A stretch of DNA of 64,000 nucleotides from Aedes albopictus (taxonomy: Eukaryota; Arthropoda; Insecta; Diptera; Culicidae). Within the stretch, counting starts at the first letter, position 1; each line of letters begins with the position of its first letter. Of the stretch, positions 20,636-32,534 are shown in pieces. Where the stretch lies: assembly GCF_035046485.1 (NCBI RefSeq), contig NC_085138.1, positions 362,145,238 to 362,209,237 of the forward strand. Direction: 5' to 3'. The translations under genes and the position numbers were made by a program. The notes beneath the pieces were generated by a model. It worked only from the letters and a program-made list of their open reading frames with translations. It did not search any database and had not been told where the DNA came from.

Positions 20636-22070
20636 ATGTTCCTCTTAGGATTTTCCCAGGATATCTTTCCGGAATTTCTACTAGATTTTCTGCAGGATTT
20701 ATTCCTTGGATTTCTCCTAGAGCTCATCCAAGAATTTCCTAAGGAGTTTTTCTTAGAAGTTCCTCCCAGGATTTGTTCCGAAGTTTTTCCTGTTATTTCT
20801 TTAAGATATTTCCGTAATTCCCGTGAGATTTCTTCTTGAGTTTCGCTGGAGAAGTTTCTGGAGATTTTTTTTACGAGAATCCTACACATGTTTTTCCGTA
20901 GTGTTTTGCGGTATTGTTCTCTGAGTCCCTCGTGGGATTTTCGCGGAGTTCTACCTGCGTTTCCCCCAAATAAATTTACGTGGATTTATCCCTTCCAGGA
21001 TTTATCGCGAGAATTCCACAAGAATTTCTCTCAGAATATCTCTCAGCTGTAGTCGTGAAATTTCTCTTACAATTTCACCCAGGATTTCTATTGAAAACTT
21101 CCCGCAATTCTTTCCTCTTGGGATTTCCCCCTGAGATTCTTCAGAAATTTCTTTTTCCTTTTTCCTGGGATTTCTGCTAGAGCTGCCCCAAAGATTTTCT
21201 AATAAATTTCTCACGTATTTTTTGCAGGAGTTCCTCCCGGGATTTCTTCCCAAGTTTCACTAGTTATTTGTTAAAGGTATTTCTCAAATTTCCGTGAGCT
21301 TCCTTCTAGAGTTTCTCTCGGGAATTCTACAGGTTTTTGAGTCGGGATCTCTCGCGAGATTTCTTTTGAAGTTTCATTTGAGATTTCTCTTACAGGTTCT
21401 CCCGATTTTCTGAGAAGATTACTTCCGGTGTTGGTCCTTGGATGCCTCTCGGAGGTTTTCTGCATTTTCTCCAGATTTCTGCAGGAGCTACTGTTGATAT
21501 ATCTTATGGAATTGTTCTCGTGCCGGTGCCGTGGTTTCTTTTAGAGGCTTTTCCACGTAGTTGTTCAAGGGATTTCTTGCAGTGACCCTATTGAGATTTT
21601 TTTTTGCAATTGTCTCGGGATAATTCTCAGAACACATCCCAGATTTCTTAACGGAAATTGTTCCGACACTAAGCTTATGAAATTCCTTTGAGAAATTCTT
21701 GGAATTCAGGTGAAATCATGAGAGAAACTTCGGAAAAAAAATCTGGGAACTAGGTCATCACAGAAAAAAGTTCTGCGAGTAAACCCGGGAGGAAATATGA
21801 AGGAAATTGAAGGAGGAACTCTGAAAACCCCTAAGAAAAATCCCGGGGGAAACTTAGAGCGAAGTCCCGCGAGAAATCAAAGAGAAATCCCTGGAAGAAT
21901 TTCTGTAAAATCTCGCAAAAATCCTAAGTAATTTTATTTGAAAGCTATACCGGAAAACCACTACGGGAAATTCCCGAAGGAACTTTGGGTACATTTTGGA
22001 AGGGTCCCGGCAGGAATCCAATCAGAAACTCTGAAAGCATATCGGGAAAACCTCCCAACTAACCAAAAGT
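20636..22070. repeat. Decayed short-repeat satellite, block 5
   Basis: Mostly TTTCTCCYRGGATTTCTT words up to about 21650, then reverse-oriented GGAAATCCCGGAGGAA words. Several 60-90-codon frames on both strands are artefacts of the repeat. Confidence 0.8.
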
Positions 22071-22342
22071 TCAGCTTCCCATGACGAAATGCACTTTGAA
22101 GTTCCACGAAGCTCAGATAAAGTTCGGAATGGAACTATCTGGCTGCTGGAACTTCGCACACAGATTCAAGCTGCTTGAGATGCTACACGGAATTTTGTCG
22201 GAACTTTCAAGTCCAGAGAATTTCGTTTCAGTAACTTGTGCTAATAATTCGCAAAGTCGGTAAAAAGAACTATATTAGAAAATTTTCATGGACACTAAAA
22301 TTGAATTTACCAAATTAATAAAGTGTAAATGAAAAAAAAAAA

Positions 22343-22412
22343 CTTGACGCCCTCCGGATTCGAACCGTAAGCCGGTGCGTGAGAGCCTTACACTCTACCC
22401 CAACACCACAAT
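22343..22412 (-). repeat. tRNA-like sequence with T-run after it
   Basis: The minus strand reads GTGGTGTTGGGGTAGAGTG...CTTACGGTTCGAATCCGGAG, with a perfect B box GGTTCGAATCC. A long T run, a possible pol III terminator, follows. The acceptor ends do not pair, so a functional tRNA is unlikely. tRNA pseudogene or SINE head. Confidence 0.5.
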
Positions 22413-22780
22413 TGTGATGAAGTACAAAGTGGGTGAAATCTAGCTTGAATCATTGCTTTGTCGACTCTTTGATTTGTACACTTATGCAGTTGCGCAGTTA
22501 ACTTTGTCATAACAAGTATCTACAGCAGCGCAGCGGTACGGCAGCAGGTTATGTAGTGAAATCTGGAAAGCAAATTTTTGTTTATGCATTCATTTTGAGA
22601 AAGTTCCATCAGAAGCTGCTTAGAAGGCGAACAAGCTTCCTTATGTGAACTTTCAAGTTCCGAAATTACTTAAATATGAAGCTGCTTAGAAGGCTAAAGA
22701 GCATCCTCCAACAAGCTGCTTAGCTCATATCCTCTTATATTCTCATCCTCTTATCTTCTGGTTACTTGGGCTCTGGTAGA
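22413..22780. other. Intronic; repeated AGCTGCTTAG words
   Basis: Contains GAAGCTGCTTAGAAGGC twice (about 22612-22630 and 22679-22697) and a further GCTGCTTAG. This may be the end of an unrecognised element whose other part holds the GTTCCACGAAGCTCAG word near 22101. No gene. Confidence 0.35.
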
Positions 22781-22960
22781 TATCCCGGCAACAACTCTCA
22801 GAAATCCCGAAAGAACACAGACAAAATCTCGGAAGGAACTTTTTATGAGAGCAAAAACCTCTGGATAGAAACTGGGTAAAGTCAGAAAAAAATACTCCGA
22901 CAAACCTTCAGGAAAAAAAAACCTTTGATGACTTCAAGGAAAAACTAGTGGAATAGAATA

Positions 22961-23026
22961 GGGTCTGGGACCATTTGGGCAGGGGGACCTATTTTGGGCA
23001 CTTGCTGCCCAAATGGTCCCAGACCC
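22961..23026. mobile_element. 66-bp minimal MITE hairpin
   Basis: GGGTCTGGGACCATTTGGGC at the left is mirrored by GCCCAAATGGTCCCAGACCC at the right, with TA on both sides (22959-22960, 23027-23028). Between the arms lies GGGGACCTATTTTGGGCAC, which also follows the arm in the 212-bp copy at 62042-62253. So this is an internally deleted miniature of that family, among the shortest intact-looking TIR elements here. Confidence 0.85.
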
Positions 23027-23028
23027 TA

Positions 23029-23640
23029 CTGTGAGAAATTGCAAAAGAATTTAAAGTAGGAAATTCTGTAGAAATCCAAGAAGGCTCCCAGGAAAAAGTT
23101 CAACGAAGAATCATGATAAGAGAAATCCTCAAATAAATTTCGGAATGATATCTGGATAGATTTGCAACCACACTGCTAAACAAATCTATGCGGAAATTCC
23201 TAATCCTTGAAAAAGTTCTTGAGAACGGAATTGCCAACATAATCGGTACCGCTCGTTTTCATTCAAAATTGCTTAAGTTTATAACCTTCAAAATTCCCCT
23301 TTTGAAAAACCTGGAAAATTCTCCCCCTTTGAAGTTTATTTGGAAAGCAAACTTATTTCTCCAAGATGCTGCAATTTTTGGGAGGAATTGGATAAATCTG
23401 GAAAGGAAACATTACTTTGTATATCGTATCCTGTCTTGAAAATCCTTCAAGAGTTCTCTCTGAATATCGACTGACATAACGCCCAGGGTCTCTTCCGAAG
23501 ATTTTACCGGAGTTTCTTCAGGATTTCTCCAAAACTTTGTGCAGGAGTTTCCGGTATTACTCTCAAAGTCCTTCGGTGGGTTTCACTCGGAGATGCTTCT
23601 ATGATTACAACTCATAGATTCTTGCGGAATTTATCTTGTG
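23029..23640. repeat. Decayed short-repeat satellite, block 6
   Basis: Degenerate GGAAATTCCTAGAAATC words with a less repetitive patch at 23230-23400. No coding signal. Confidence 0.6.
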
Positions 23641-24450
23641 GATCCTCCCAAGATATCTTCACAAGCTTCTCCCGGGGTTTTTCGTGGAAATTTTCTGGAA
23701 TTCCTTCCAGAATTATCCAAACATTCGGCAGAGATTTACATGGAATTTATTCCAGAGTTTCTCTGGGGATCCCCACAGGTTCTTAGAAGGAGTTCCTCCA
23801 TAATTTTTTTCCCAATTTCTCCAAGAGTAACTCCTGAGATTTTTGCAAATGTTCCTGTCGAGATTTCTCCCAGAGTTTTCGTGATTTCTTTAGAGCTTTC
23901 TCTTAAGATTTCTCCCTCGCATTTTTCGGGATTTTTGTAAGCGTTCCTTATGCAGTTCTTTCCGGGATTTCATCCAGAAGGTTTTCCGGAATTTATTCCG
24001 ATTTCCCCAACAGTTAATCCTGAGATTTCTGCCAATGTTCCTGACGGAATTTCTTCCAGACCTTGTGTTATTTCTCCAAGACTGCCTCTTAAGATTTCTG
24101 CCTCGTTTTTTCGGTGTTCTCGGGATTTCTGTAAGAGTTTCTATTTATACTATTCACGTGGTTCCTTCCAGGATTTCATCCAGAGAATTTCTGCAACAGT
24201 TAATCCTGAGATTTCTATTAAAGTTCCCTTAGAGTTTATTTTGCCGGTATTTCATTAGAATTTCTCCTAGAATATCTATCCGGGTTCGTTCGGGGATTCC
24301 TTTAACCATTCCTCTAAAAAATTCTCTAGAAGTGAATCTTCGCTGGGAGTTCGTAACGAGATTTGTTATGAAGCATCTTTCTAAAGTTTTCACTCGAAAT
24401 TAATTCCAGAGTTTTACCTGTTTTTTCTGATTCCCGCTAGGATAAGCTTT
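23641..24450. repeat. Satellite with 186-bp higher-order repeat
   Basis: Within the short-repeat satellite, CCTGAGAT followed by TTYTGCAAATGTTCCTG recurs at 23833, 24019 and 24205, exactly 186 bp apart each time. Longer matches include GATTTCTGCCTCG-type and GGGATTTCATCCAGA words. So a multi-repeat block was itself tandemly amplified about three times. Open frames here, up to 102 codons, are repeat translations. Confidence 0.75.
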
Positions 24451-24535
24451 TTTTTATCTGTCGAGATTTTTAGCCCTTGGCTAGTTCATCTCGGGACCCA
24501 CGCTTTACTTCCCTCCCGAAGGAAGAGCTCCGGAA

Positions 24536-25087
24536 GACGGGCTTGGTGGGCTAGTGGCTACCGCTTCTGATTCATATGCAGAAGGTCCTAAGTTCAATCC
24601 CTGGCCCGTCCCTTTCCTCCTACTTTGTATCTTTCTATATACTTTCTCCCTCCTCTCTACGTATACAAGTCATGTATGTTCCCATGTTCTCATGTGTGCC
24701 GCATTATCTTCAGAGTAACAAACACACTAATCTTGCACCTTACGCCTGGCATTCACGCACCAATGTGTGAATCCTCTGCCAACCATATGCCGCCAACACT
24801 CCGACATCCGCATAAATTTGTGCAGATGCAGAGGTATATTCGGTCTGATATGGATACAAACGATTCAAATCGTCATTTCCTTCCATTTCCCCACATTGAC
24901 CTGCAACCTGAAGTGACAGACGCCATTGTAGCCTCAAAATAGAAGATCACCAATACTCACACACTGAGTATGCCGGCTTACTCCTCGGCAGATATCCGAT
25001 TGGCTCTTTGTGTGATTGGTCTGGCGATACTGGAGTAGCATCCACGGGCGGTCAATCAAGCTCAAGCTCATATGACCCCCTAGAATA
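24536..25087 (+). mobile_element. tRNA-headed SINE-like retroposon, family B, copy 1
   Basis: A 552-bp insertion in satellite DNA with the 10-bp direct repeat AGCTCCGGAA on both sides (24526-24535, 25088-25097). The head GGGCTTGGTGGGCTAGTGGC...AAGTTCAATCCCTGGCCC is tRNA-like (A and B boxes). The body has CTCCTACTTTGTATCTTTCT and ACGCCTGGCATTCACGCACC, shared with 37741-37970. No coding sequence. Confidence 0.8.
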
Positions 25088-25097
25088 AGCTCCGGAA

Positions 25098-25880
25098 ATC
25101 CTTGTGAAAAATTTGAAGCTTCCTGGGATTTCTTCTGAGCAATGTTTAGAGAAATTTCGGTTTAATACCTAGGAAGAAATCCCACGATAAAGCTTCTGGG
25201 AGTTTTCTAGATATTTATCTTGGAATTCTTCCCGGGGCTTTTCCCGCAGTTTCTCTCGAGATACCCCTTGAGATAATTTCCAAAATGCCTTATGGGGCAT
25301 TGGAAGGTTCTTCCTGGTACTTCCTCTAGACAATGTTGACCAAAAATCTGATAGTAAACTTAGGAGAAATCCCACGTGAAATCTCTGAAGGAATCCTGAT
25401 GGAACCCAGTGAGGAACTTTGGGAGAAATCACAGGAGGAACTCCGGTACAAATTTCGGGAAGAACCCAGTGATGAATTCTGGAAAAACTTCTAAGAGAAG
25501 TGTTAAGAGAACTGAGGGAGAAATCCCAGAAAGAACTTATAAAATTGTGTGAGCCAAATCCAGAAAGGAACTCCGAGAATATCGAAAACACTGAATGAAA
25601 TTCCAGAAGGAACTCGGGTTGAAATCCCCGAAGAACCTCTAAAGGAATCTCTCGAATGAATTCAAGCATGAGCCTAAATATCTCATCTGGTAGTAATCCC
25701 GGGAGGAACACTGAAAGGAATCCCGGAGAACCTTGATTAGAAGCTTCTAGGTAGATCCCATGAGGAACTCAGGGAGCAAATCTGGGAAACTCCTGGGCGA
25801 AATTGTTACAGAAACTTCTGAATGTCTGGACTGAAACTCTGGACAAATCTCTAGGATAAATCCTAGAATAAGTTCAATTA
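25098..25880. repeat. Decayed short-repeat satellite, block 7
   Basis: Words of the AGGAACTCCGGGAGAAATCC type. A minus-strand frame at 25169-25711 (180 codons) is low-complexity repeat translation and not a gene. Confidence 0.75.
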
Positions 25881-27624
25881 AAATCATTGAACATTAATAG
25901 AACACTCCTTACATGTCCGGGTCAGTCAACCAAACACGCGCGCCCGCGCCAAAATCGACTGAAGAAGAGGCCGGCGACTTCGACTTGTATGTTTTGTTTT
26001 GCCTATTTTTTGCCAATTGCTACCGGCGTTCATTTCAGCCAGAAGGATGGATTGCGAGCGATGTTTATATATACGAGCAAAGAAAATATAATATCGGAAT
26101 TTCCGTTTCGAATTTTCCCTACCTCCTCGGGGGGACCATACATACGCGTATCGTTCATCGAGCATTCACGTAAGGCATAGGAAGGAACACACATGTGCCG
26201 ACTTTGTCTGCACTGGTTTGTATCTACGAGGAGGACCAGCATTTAAATGGGGGCTCATTACGCGAGGCAAATTGGGGCTCGGTTGGGCTCAAAATGCATC
26301 CAACTGCGGCCAGAAGTTGGTTGGGGGTACGCTCTTGGACAGTAGTTACATGATGGTGGATTGTTGTCCGGGGTTCACTTTCGATGATCTTGGATTTCGC
26401 TTTTCCGCAGCTGCTGGGATTGTGAAATGGGAGGAAATGGTAGTCAAGCGATAGCGACAACTGTCCTCTGTTGGGTAGGATAAGTAGAATGGCTTCTGAG
26501 AAATAGGAAAGGCATGGTATGTATAAGATAAGTGCCAAGTAAGTAACTGCAACAAATCTCCTTTCGAAATTGTATAATGACGTTTTACAAAATGGTTAAG
26601 TAATCTTCCAGATTAACTCATTGTATCAATAGAAGTCAATAAAATATTGAAACACAGCTTATCACAAATTAAAAACGCTTTTTTCGCAAGTTTTTTTTTA
26701 TGAATTGTATGCTATTTTCACACATTTTAATGTAAGATATTGTTCAACCATTTCAGAACACTACTACGAATGGTTCATTTTTTTTCAATAAAGTCGTATT
26801 ATATTGTTATGACGTTAATTTATCATTTATTCACAAACATTTTTCGATGAAAGTAAAGTTTTCTTTCAATTAACTTTGGAAATCCAAAAATTCGCTATTC
26901 TTTATTTTAATGGAGAACTTTAACATATAAAATAACTATATGATTTTCGTATTGTAACCAATTGAGGCTATATGTAGTTTTTCTTGGTAGGTTAACGCCC
27001 GATAGTTTATGGAAATTAAAAATAAGCAGATCTATGTTGCAAAAAACCAACGAGTAATGGAAATCACAGTTTACACGAGTAAACAAGTTATTGTTGCCTG
27101 AACGAGATTTCTTGCCTGCTGACCATCGACCGTAAAGAAACACCCCCACTGAAAGAACAAGCCACGATAAGATAACGCACTTAAGGGGCGCTAAATTCGA
27201 CACAGTCATAAACAATGGAAGTGTTGAATTGGTGTCGAATGTTTCCGAATAAAAACTTGACTAACTCACCCGACAGTGTGTAGTACATCCAACTGTGGAA
27301 AAATGATGTGGTTTTGCGAAAATCACAAATTGTATAATTGTAATCGCAAACCTGTCAAACTGTGTATTGTGGACTGTTCAGGATTGTTTTTTTTTGTTAT
27401 TGGAATCATTTTACGAAATTTTATTCCTGAAGATCACGAGAAATATCCATCACCATACAATACCGTCGAATTACAATAAATTTTACTGCCTTTAGTAAGA
27501 AATGTTTATCGACGCATCTACAGAAGAGAATAATGTAATTGAAAAATGTCATGACATTTTTTCACAAGACATTTCGTTAAATTCGTGAGGTCTGCTTTTG
27601 ATACAGAACAACTCCGATTTTGTA
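25881..27624. other. Unique intronic DNA
   Basis: 25881-26540 is GC-richer and non-repetitive; 26560-27480 is AT-rich. Short frames on both strands lack domains and splice-site support. No repeat partner in the window. Confidence 0.4.
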
Positions 27625-27626
27625 TA

Positions 27627-27820
27627 CAGTCGAACCTCCATGAGTCGATGTTCCTTGACTCGATATCGACTCATGGAGGTAAATTTTGCCATACTGAAAA
27701 ATAATTTCTGGGTTACTATGATGGTCCCCATAAAAAGCTTCCCAAAGGATTTTTGTTCCATTACTCGATATTTCCTTGAGTCGATGGTCCTTTCAATATC
27801 GACTCATGTAGGTTTTACTG
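27627..27820. mobile_element. pogo/Tigger-like MITE
   Basis: 194 bp flanked by TA (27625-27626, 27821-27822). Ends CAGTCGAACCTCCATGAGTC and, reverse complemented, CAGTAAAACCTACATGAGTC. The CAGT start and TA target are typical of pogo-type Tc1/mariner elements. Non-coding. Confidence 0.85.
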
Positions 27821-27829
27821 TAGTAAAAG

Positions 27830-29224
27830 TAGCATTCAGAATAAAGTTACAAAGTAAACCATAAGATCTGTTGTTTCTCTATTGTTGGAACATTTACATT
27901 AATGGTGATCACAATATATGTTATCATAGTTACACAATACAATACATACACCTTCACATATTCTCTCATACAAAAGAACATTTGATCAGTTTATTGAGTG
28001 AAGTTCAATTATTGAATTACGACTTTTGTCGAATTTGACTTCTAATCAAGTGAAAACTTCACCTTTCCGTACACTTAACGTAACATAAAATGGCAAAAAA
28101 GATCATTGACACACATTTCCAAGACACCACCACCGCGCCCGCCTGAAGCAACAAAACAACAAGTGTTTAACCCGTATGGTTTTTGGCTAGTAAATTTGGC
28201 AACCCGCTGCGCTACACATAAAATCGCAGTATGGCACGAAGTGCCTTCCTTTTTTCACTAGGTGGTATTCCTCCAAATAGTCTATTATTTCAGAAGAGCA
28301 TAAAACTCCCCCCGCCGATACGGGTAGCAATTAGCGACGTGTCATTAGCGCACCTACAAAGCCCTAATTAGCGATTAGAAACGCTTCTTCCGATGTTTTT
28401 GGTTTTTGCGGGGATGGGATTCGATGTTGGAAACAATATGTTTACCGACAAAGTTTTAATCGGCTCGCCGCCGCCACCCGGGCTAATCAGTCGCCATGTC
28501 GTGAGTATGTTGCCTGGTGATGATGGAAGGGGTTGTTCGTCCTTGAATGATTCACGAGAAGTCGTTGTTCGTTTGAGGAGGCTGTGCTTCATTCGAAGAT
28601 CACAACACTGCTATGAACTTATTATGTCATACCAAATTGAGGTTAGGCCAGGTCAACGAACGTATTAACGCCTGGATCTCGGATCTCCTCTAAAGAGGCA
28701 CATAAAATGCATTTTTTGTTTTTCACTGGAGATACATTTGAAAGCTTTCATCTCTCTAAGGCATACCGTTGTTATGCAAAGATAAACTTTCGCTGAAGTA
28801 ACTTAATTTGCACGTTTCGCTGCCTTCTGGCTACTTGAGCAAGCTAGTGACTACTTCGCAAGGTGGCCAGGAATGCGAATGTCAATTAAAACTATCACTC
28901 GTTGACCAAAAAGGAATATGACGCATTTGTGCTCAATTTGGTTACGACTATGCTATTACTTTTACCTTTCGCGTTCAGTATCATAAGGACCTAACCGTAA
29001 TGATTGGTTTCTCTCCATAGAAACTCTATTCTGCCGACAACTAGAGATCATTCTCGGTCTGAAGTCTGCATCAATATTTCAAAAGAGTCTAATTGCTATT
29101 GAAAACAATGGTTTCTTTTATGACATACTTTCGAGTCTCCTATTAAACGCTGCCACCAACTTTACGCCCACCGCAATTTCTTAGCTGTCTTGCATCCAAT
29201 CCAGCTTATTTTTTTAGTGCAGTA
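27830..29224. other. Unique intronic DNA
   Basis: AT-rich to 28090, then a GC-richer block (28120-28680) with GC(A)GC-type and CCGCCGCCACCCGGG words. No coding motif. The GC-rich part is a candidate regulatory block by composition only. Confidence 0.4.
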
Positions 29225-29259
29225 ACATACATACATTTATTTATTCAACTTCATTAGGA

Positions 29260-29678
29260 CAAGACACAACCAACAATAGTACGCCACAATACTCGGTTCG
29301 TGGCTGCCGCTCTCCATCCTCGATCGCGCCCAATGTTCGCCAGGTCACGCTCCACCTGGTCCGCCCATCCGTGCTCTCTGTGCTCCACGCCTTCTTGTGC
29401 CAACCGGATCAGTTGCAAACACCAGCTTTGCAGGGTTGTTGTCCGGCATTCTTGCAACATGCCCTGCCCACCGTATCCTTCCGGCTTTTGGCCACCTTCT
29501 GGATACTGGGTTCGCCGTAAAGTGCAGCGAGCTCGTGGTTCATTCTTCTCCGCCACACACCGTTCTCCTGCACACCGTCGAAGATCGTCCTTAGCACGCG
29601 TCGCTCGAAATCTCCGAGTGCTTTCATGTCCTCCTGGAGCATGGTCCATGTCTCGTGCCCGTAGAGGACCACCGATCT
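29260..29678 (-). pseudogene. RTE-like RT C-terminal part
   Basis: The minus-strand translation shows VVLYGHETWTMLQEDMKALG and FERRVLRTIFDGVQENGVW, then RRRMNHELAALYGEPSI, the usual C-terminal segment of this RT type, and in another frame RATRAKDDLRRCAGERC. It continues the frame interrupted at 32535. Confidence 0.8.
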
Positions 29679-30541
29679 TACCCGACCAGAAGCTCCTAAC
29701 AAGATTATAGCAAAATTATTACAACCGTTGTTAGAAATAACACAATTTGATATAGTTTTGTTGGAAGGATTCGTATATGTGAATAACCATAACAAAATTG
29801 TTACAAAATTCGTAATTTTTTTAAAAACAAAATTATAACAGACATATAAACCCATAACAAAATATCGTAACACATTTATTGTAGTATTTGCTACATTTTT
29901 TGTAACAAAATAATTTCAAAATGTGTTAAGTGTTCTATATTGACACGAAATAGTTTGATAATTTTTGTAATACTGACCACTCCAGTCAAAACCCATAAAG
30001 CAAAACTTATAGCATTCATTTAGACCGCAACGCTAAAATCGTCATGTAACAACACCCCTCTTCCGTTACGCTTTTTTGTAAGAAAGTCCTAAAATTTTTA
30101 TATGGACCGTAACGTTCGGTTGTACTTTTCACTCTCCTTTAAGCGACGCGTAATTTGGGGACGGCGTCATATTTGTTTAAAAAAAACCTGCAACAGAGTT
30201 ATCATCTGCCAAATTCTTCCCAAACCAGCAGTGCTTTGTAGCGTTTTAAAGAACATACTTTCTGCTGGAAGCTGTGGCGAAGAGCCTGTTAACGCAACAG
30301 CACAGTATTTTCTAGAATCTAGATGATGTTGGGTTAGTTTTGTGGTACAATTATTAAGTCTTGTCTGGTATGCAACAAAACAAGTAAACATTGACAATCT
30401 TCCCCTTCATCAGATTTTCTTTTTTCTCTGTTAAACTTAGTTTTGAATTCTTACGCGATAGGTAGTCGGGTAAACAACGTGAAAAAAGGTTTGGAACTTT
30501 TTATCAGACCGATTACAAATTTTAGTAGGATACCAAAAATA

Positions 30542-30753
30542 CAGTAGACGTTCGATAACTGCAACATGTCTACGTTTCACTTAGCGAGCCAAAATCCGAT
30601 AACTGGAACGCCTGACAGTATCAACAAACCATCAACTGGCGTTAAATGAACGTGAACTTCATCCGTCTGTTCATTTGGGCTAACATGGCGCACCATATTG
30701 ACATTTGGAGGCGCTTGCAGTTAAAAAGCATTGCACTGACTGAACGTCTACTG
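30542..30753. mobile_element. pogo-like MITE, nested
   Basis: 212 bp with CAGTAGACGTTC / GAACGTCTACTG ends and flanking TA (30540-30541, 30754-30755). Second motif GATAACTGCAAC near the left end. Sits inside the 29681-32532 element. Confidence 0.85.
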
Positions 30754-31711
30754 TAATAACCTTTCTGAAAGTAAACGTTTCCGAGATATTCGGAATTTAA
30801 CTTCATGAATCTTTTGATATATAAAAAGATGCGCTATTTTCATAAGTTATTTGATGCTCTATCAACAACATTAAGTTATTTCCAACACATTTGTATATCC
30901 CAAAAACAATCATTCACTTGATTGGATGAACAGTTCGAAAGTTATAGGAAGATTGTAAACTTCATTTTGTAGAAACGATTGAAGTATCTAACGTTAAATG
31001 ATGATAATGGGTTGTTTTTATCGATAAACGATAAGTAAGAACAAAGAAATACAACTTTGGAATAAGTGAATTACAGTTTGTAAAGCAATCATGCGTTTTA
31101 TTGTTTTCAGCAAGCGTCATTTCTGCGTGGGCATCCCTATCCACCAGATTCGGATTTCCTTTATAGTGCTTTATCTGACGATAGTGTTCGCCATCGATTC
31201 AATACAAATCGATATCCATCGAGATCGAAAATCTCTCACTGATTGACCGGGATGTTTCAGGCAATTTGGCCGATAAAACCCTCAAGACAAATAAAACAAT
31301 CCTGTCGATAATACCCTAAGCCATCCTATCTAAAACGACGAATATTGCATGGGCTGCAATTTGCGACCGGACGAACAATGTTTCCGTTACATGGAACTAC
31401 GTTTTGTATGCCTTCCAATACATTTGAGTTGAATTTTACACAAATGACGTATCTTTACACGCGAAAACATTCGGTCGATTACTATAAATACCAAAACAGT
31501 ACTGCTGTTCTAATTTCGCCAAAAAGTATACCAAATAGTGAATGTTATTGAACATGGAGAAAGCAAAAGTGGAACTAAATAATTATAACGTGGAATTTGT
31601 TTATTCTACCTATTTTGATTCGACCTTAGTGAGCATCTATTAAGTACGTCACGATAAAATTGGAAATTCTCAACCCTCCCTGCCTCCTCCAAAAGTGACG
31701 ATAAAGTTATT

Positions 31712-31860
31712 GGGGGGAGCAACACTAATTTTGCCTAGCCGAAAAACCCAAAAAAGCCGAAAAAAGTCGAAAAAAAAACGTTAAAACCAGCAAACTTTTT
31801 TGTGCTTTTTCAGCTTTTTTTGAGGTTTTTTTGGCTTGGCAAAACTAGTGTCGCTCCCCC
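31712..31860. mobile_element. 149-bp hairpin MITE
   Basis: GGGGGGAGCAACACTAATTT / AAACTAGTGTCGCTCCCCC arms continue through TTGCC.AGCC and runs of A/T, giving arms of about 45 bp. Non-coding, target duplication not clear. Confidence 0.7.
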
Positions 31861-32084
31861 TGGGATGACCCCTTATGTGATATTTCATTTCATTGCTTAA
31901 AATAAAAAAAATGTGGAATACCACTAAATTATATCTACAGCTGTTATCATATCTGCATATGATATAATTGTGATAGATCATACTACCCCGCTCGTGTACG
32001 TCTGACAAACAAGGATTTGAATGAGGAAACTGGAAATACGTAGAACCAGTAAAGCTTCTATCACCGCCCTCTTCAAGTGTTGTG

Positions 32085-32160
32085 ATGGCCTCATTGGCAA
32101 AGGCGTCAGATTGCTACCGATGGTAGGTGTCTTAGTTTAAATCCCGTTCGGATCCGAAAA
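32085..32160 (+). repeat. tRNA-like remnant
   Basis: GATGGCCTCATTGGCAAAGG followed by TTAGTTTAAATCCCGTTCGG resembles a decayed A and B box. Weak; likely an old SINE head. Confidence 0.35.
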
Positions 32161-32534
32161 TTTTATAACGTACTGGAATCTATTTTTTTTATGTTACCTA
32201 CTTTTTCTAAAAATAGAATAACACACTTAAAAATATTTACTCAAAAAATGAGTATAAAAATTTAGTTTTTACCCTAAAAGGTTGCCAAGGAATTATAACA
32301 CAATTTGTTATAATTTTGTTAAATTCTATAATATTTCATGGAACAAGTTTTGTAATATTTTTGTTATGATCATAACAAAATACATTTTTGTTCTTTTCTT
32401 GTGGGAACTTTGTTAGATTTTTTGTTATTTTAACTACTAACGGTACATGTTTTATAACAACCCCTGTTATAAAATTATATTATAACAAAATAACACAGCT
32501 TGATATAATTTTGTAATGTCCATCTAGTCGGGTA

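Larger units (their letters stand above)
29681..32532. mobile_element. 2.85-kb TA-flanked element with CCCGAC ends
   Basis: Starts CCCGACCAGAAG and ends CTAGTCGGG, with TA on each side (29679-29680, 32533-32534). Joining the flanks at a single TA keeps the RT reading frame and gives a normal family segment, so this is a true insertion with TA duplication. Subterminal regions (29690-29940, 32290-32520) are full of ATAACAAAAT-type words. The interior holds other repeats (30542-30753, 31712-31860, 32085-32160) but no transposase frame, so it is non-autonomous. Confidence 0.88.

Noticed and set aside
25169..25711. 180-codon minus-strand open frame
   Set aside because: Same satellite translation artefact as above.
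26224..26538. 104-codon minus-strand frame in unique DNA
   Set aside because: Overlaps open frames on both strands, lacks a domain and has no supporting splice or promoter signals.
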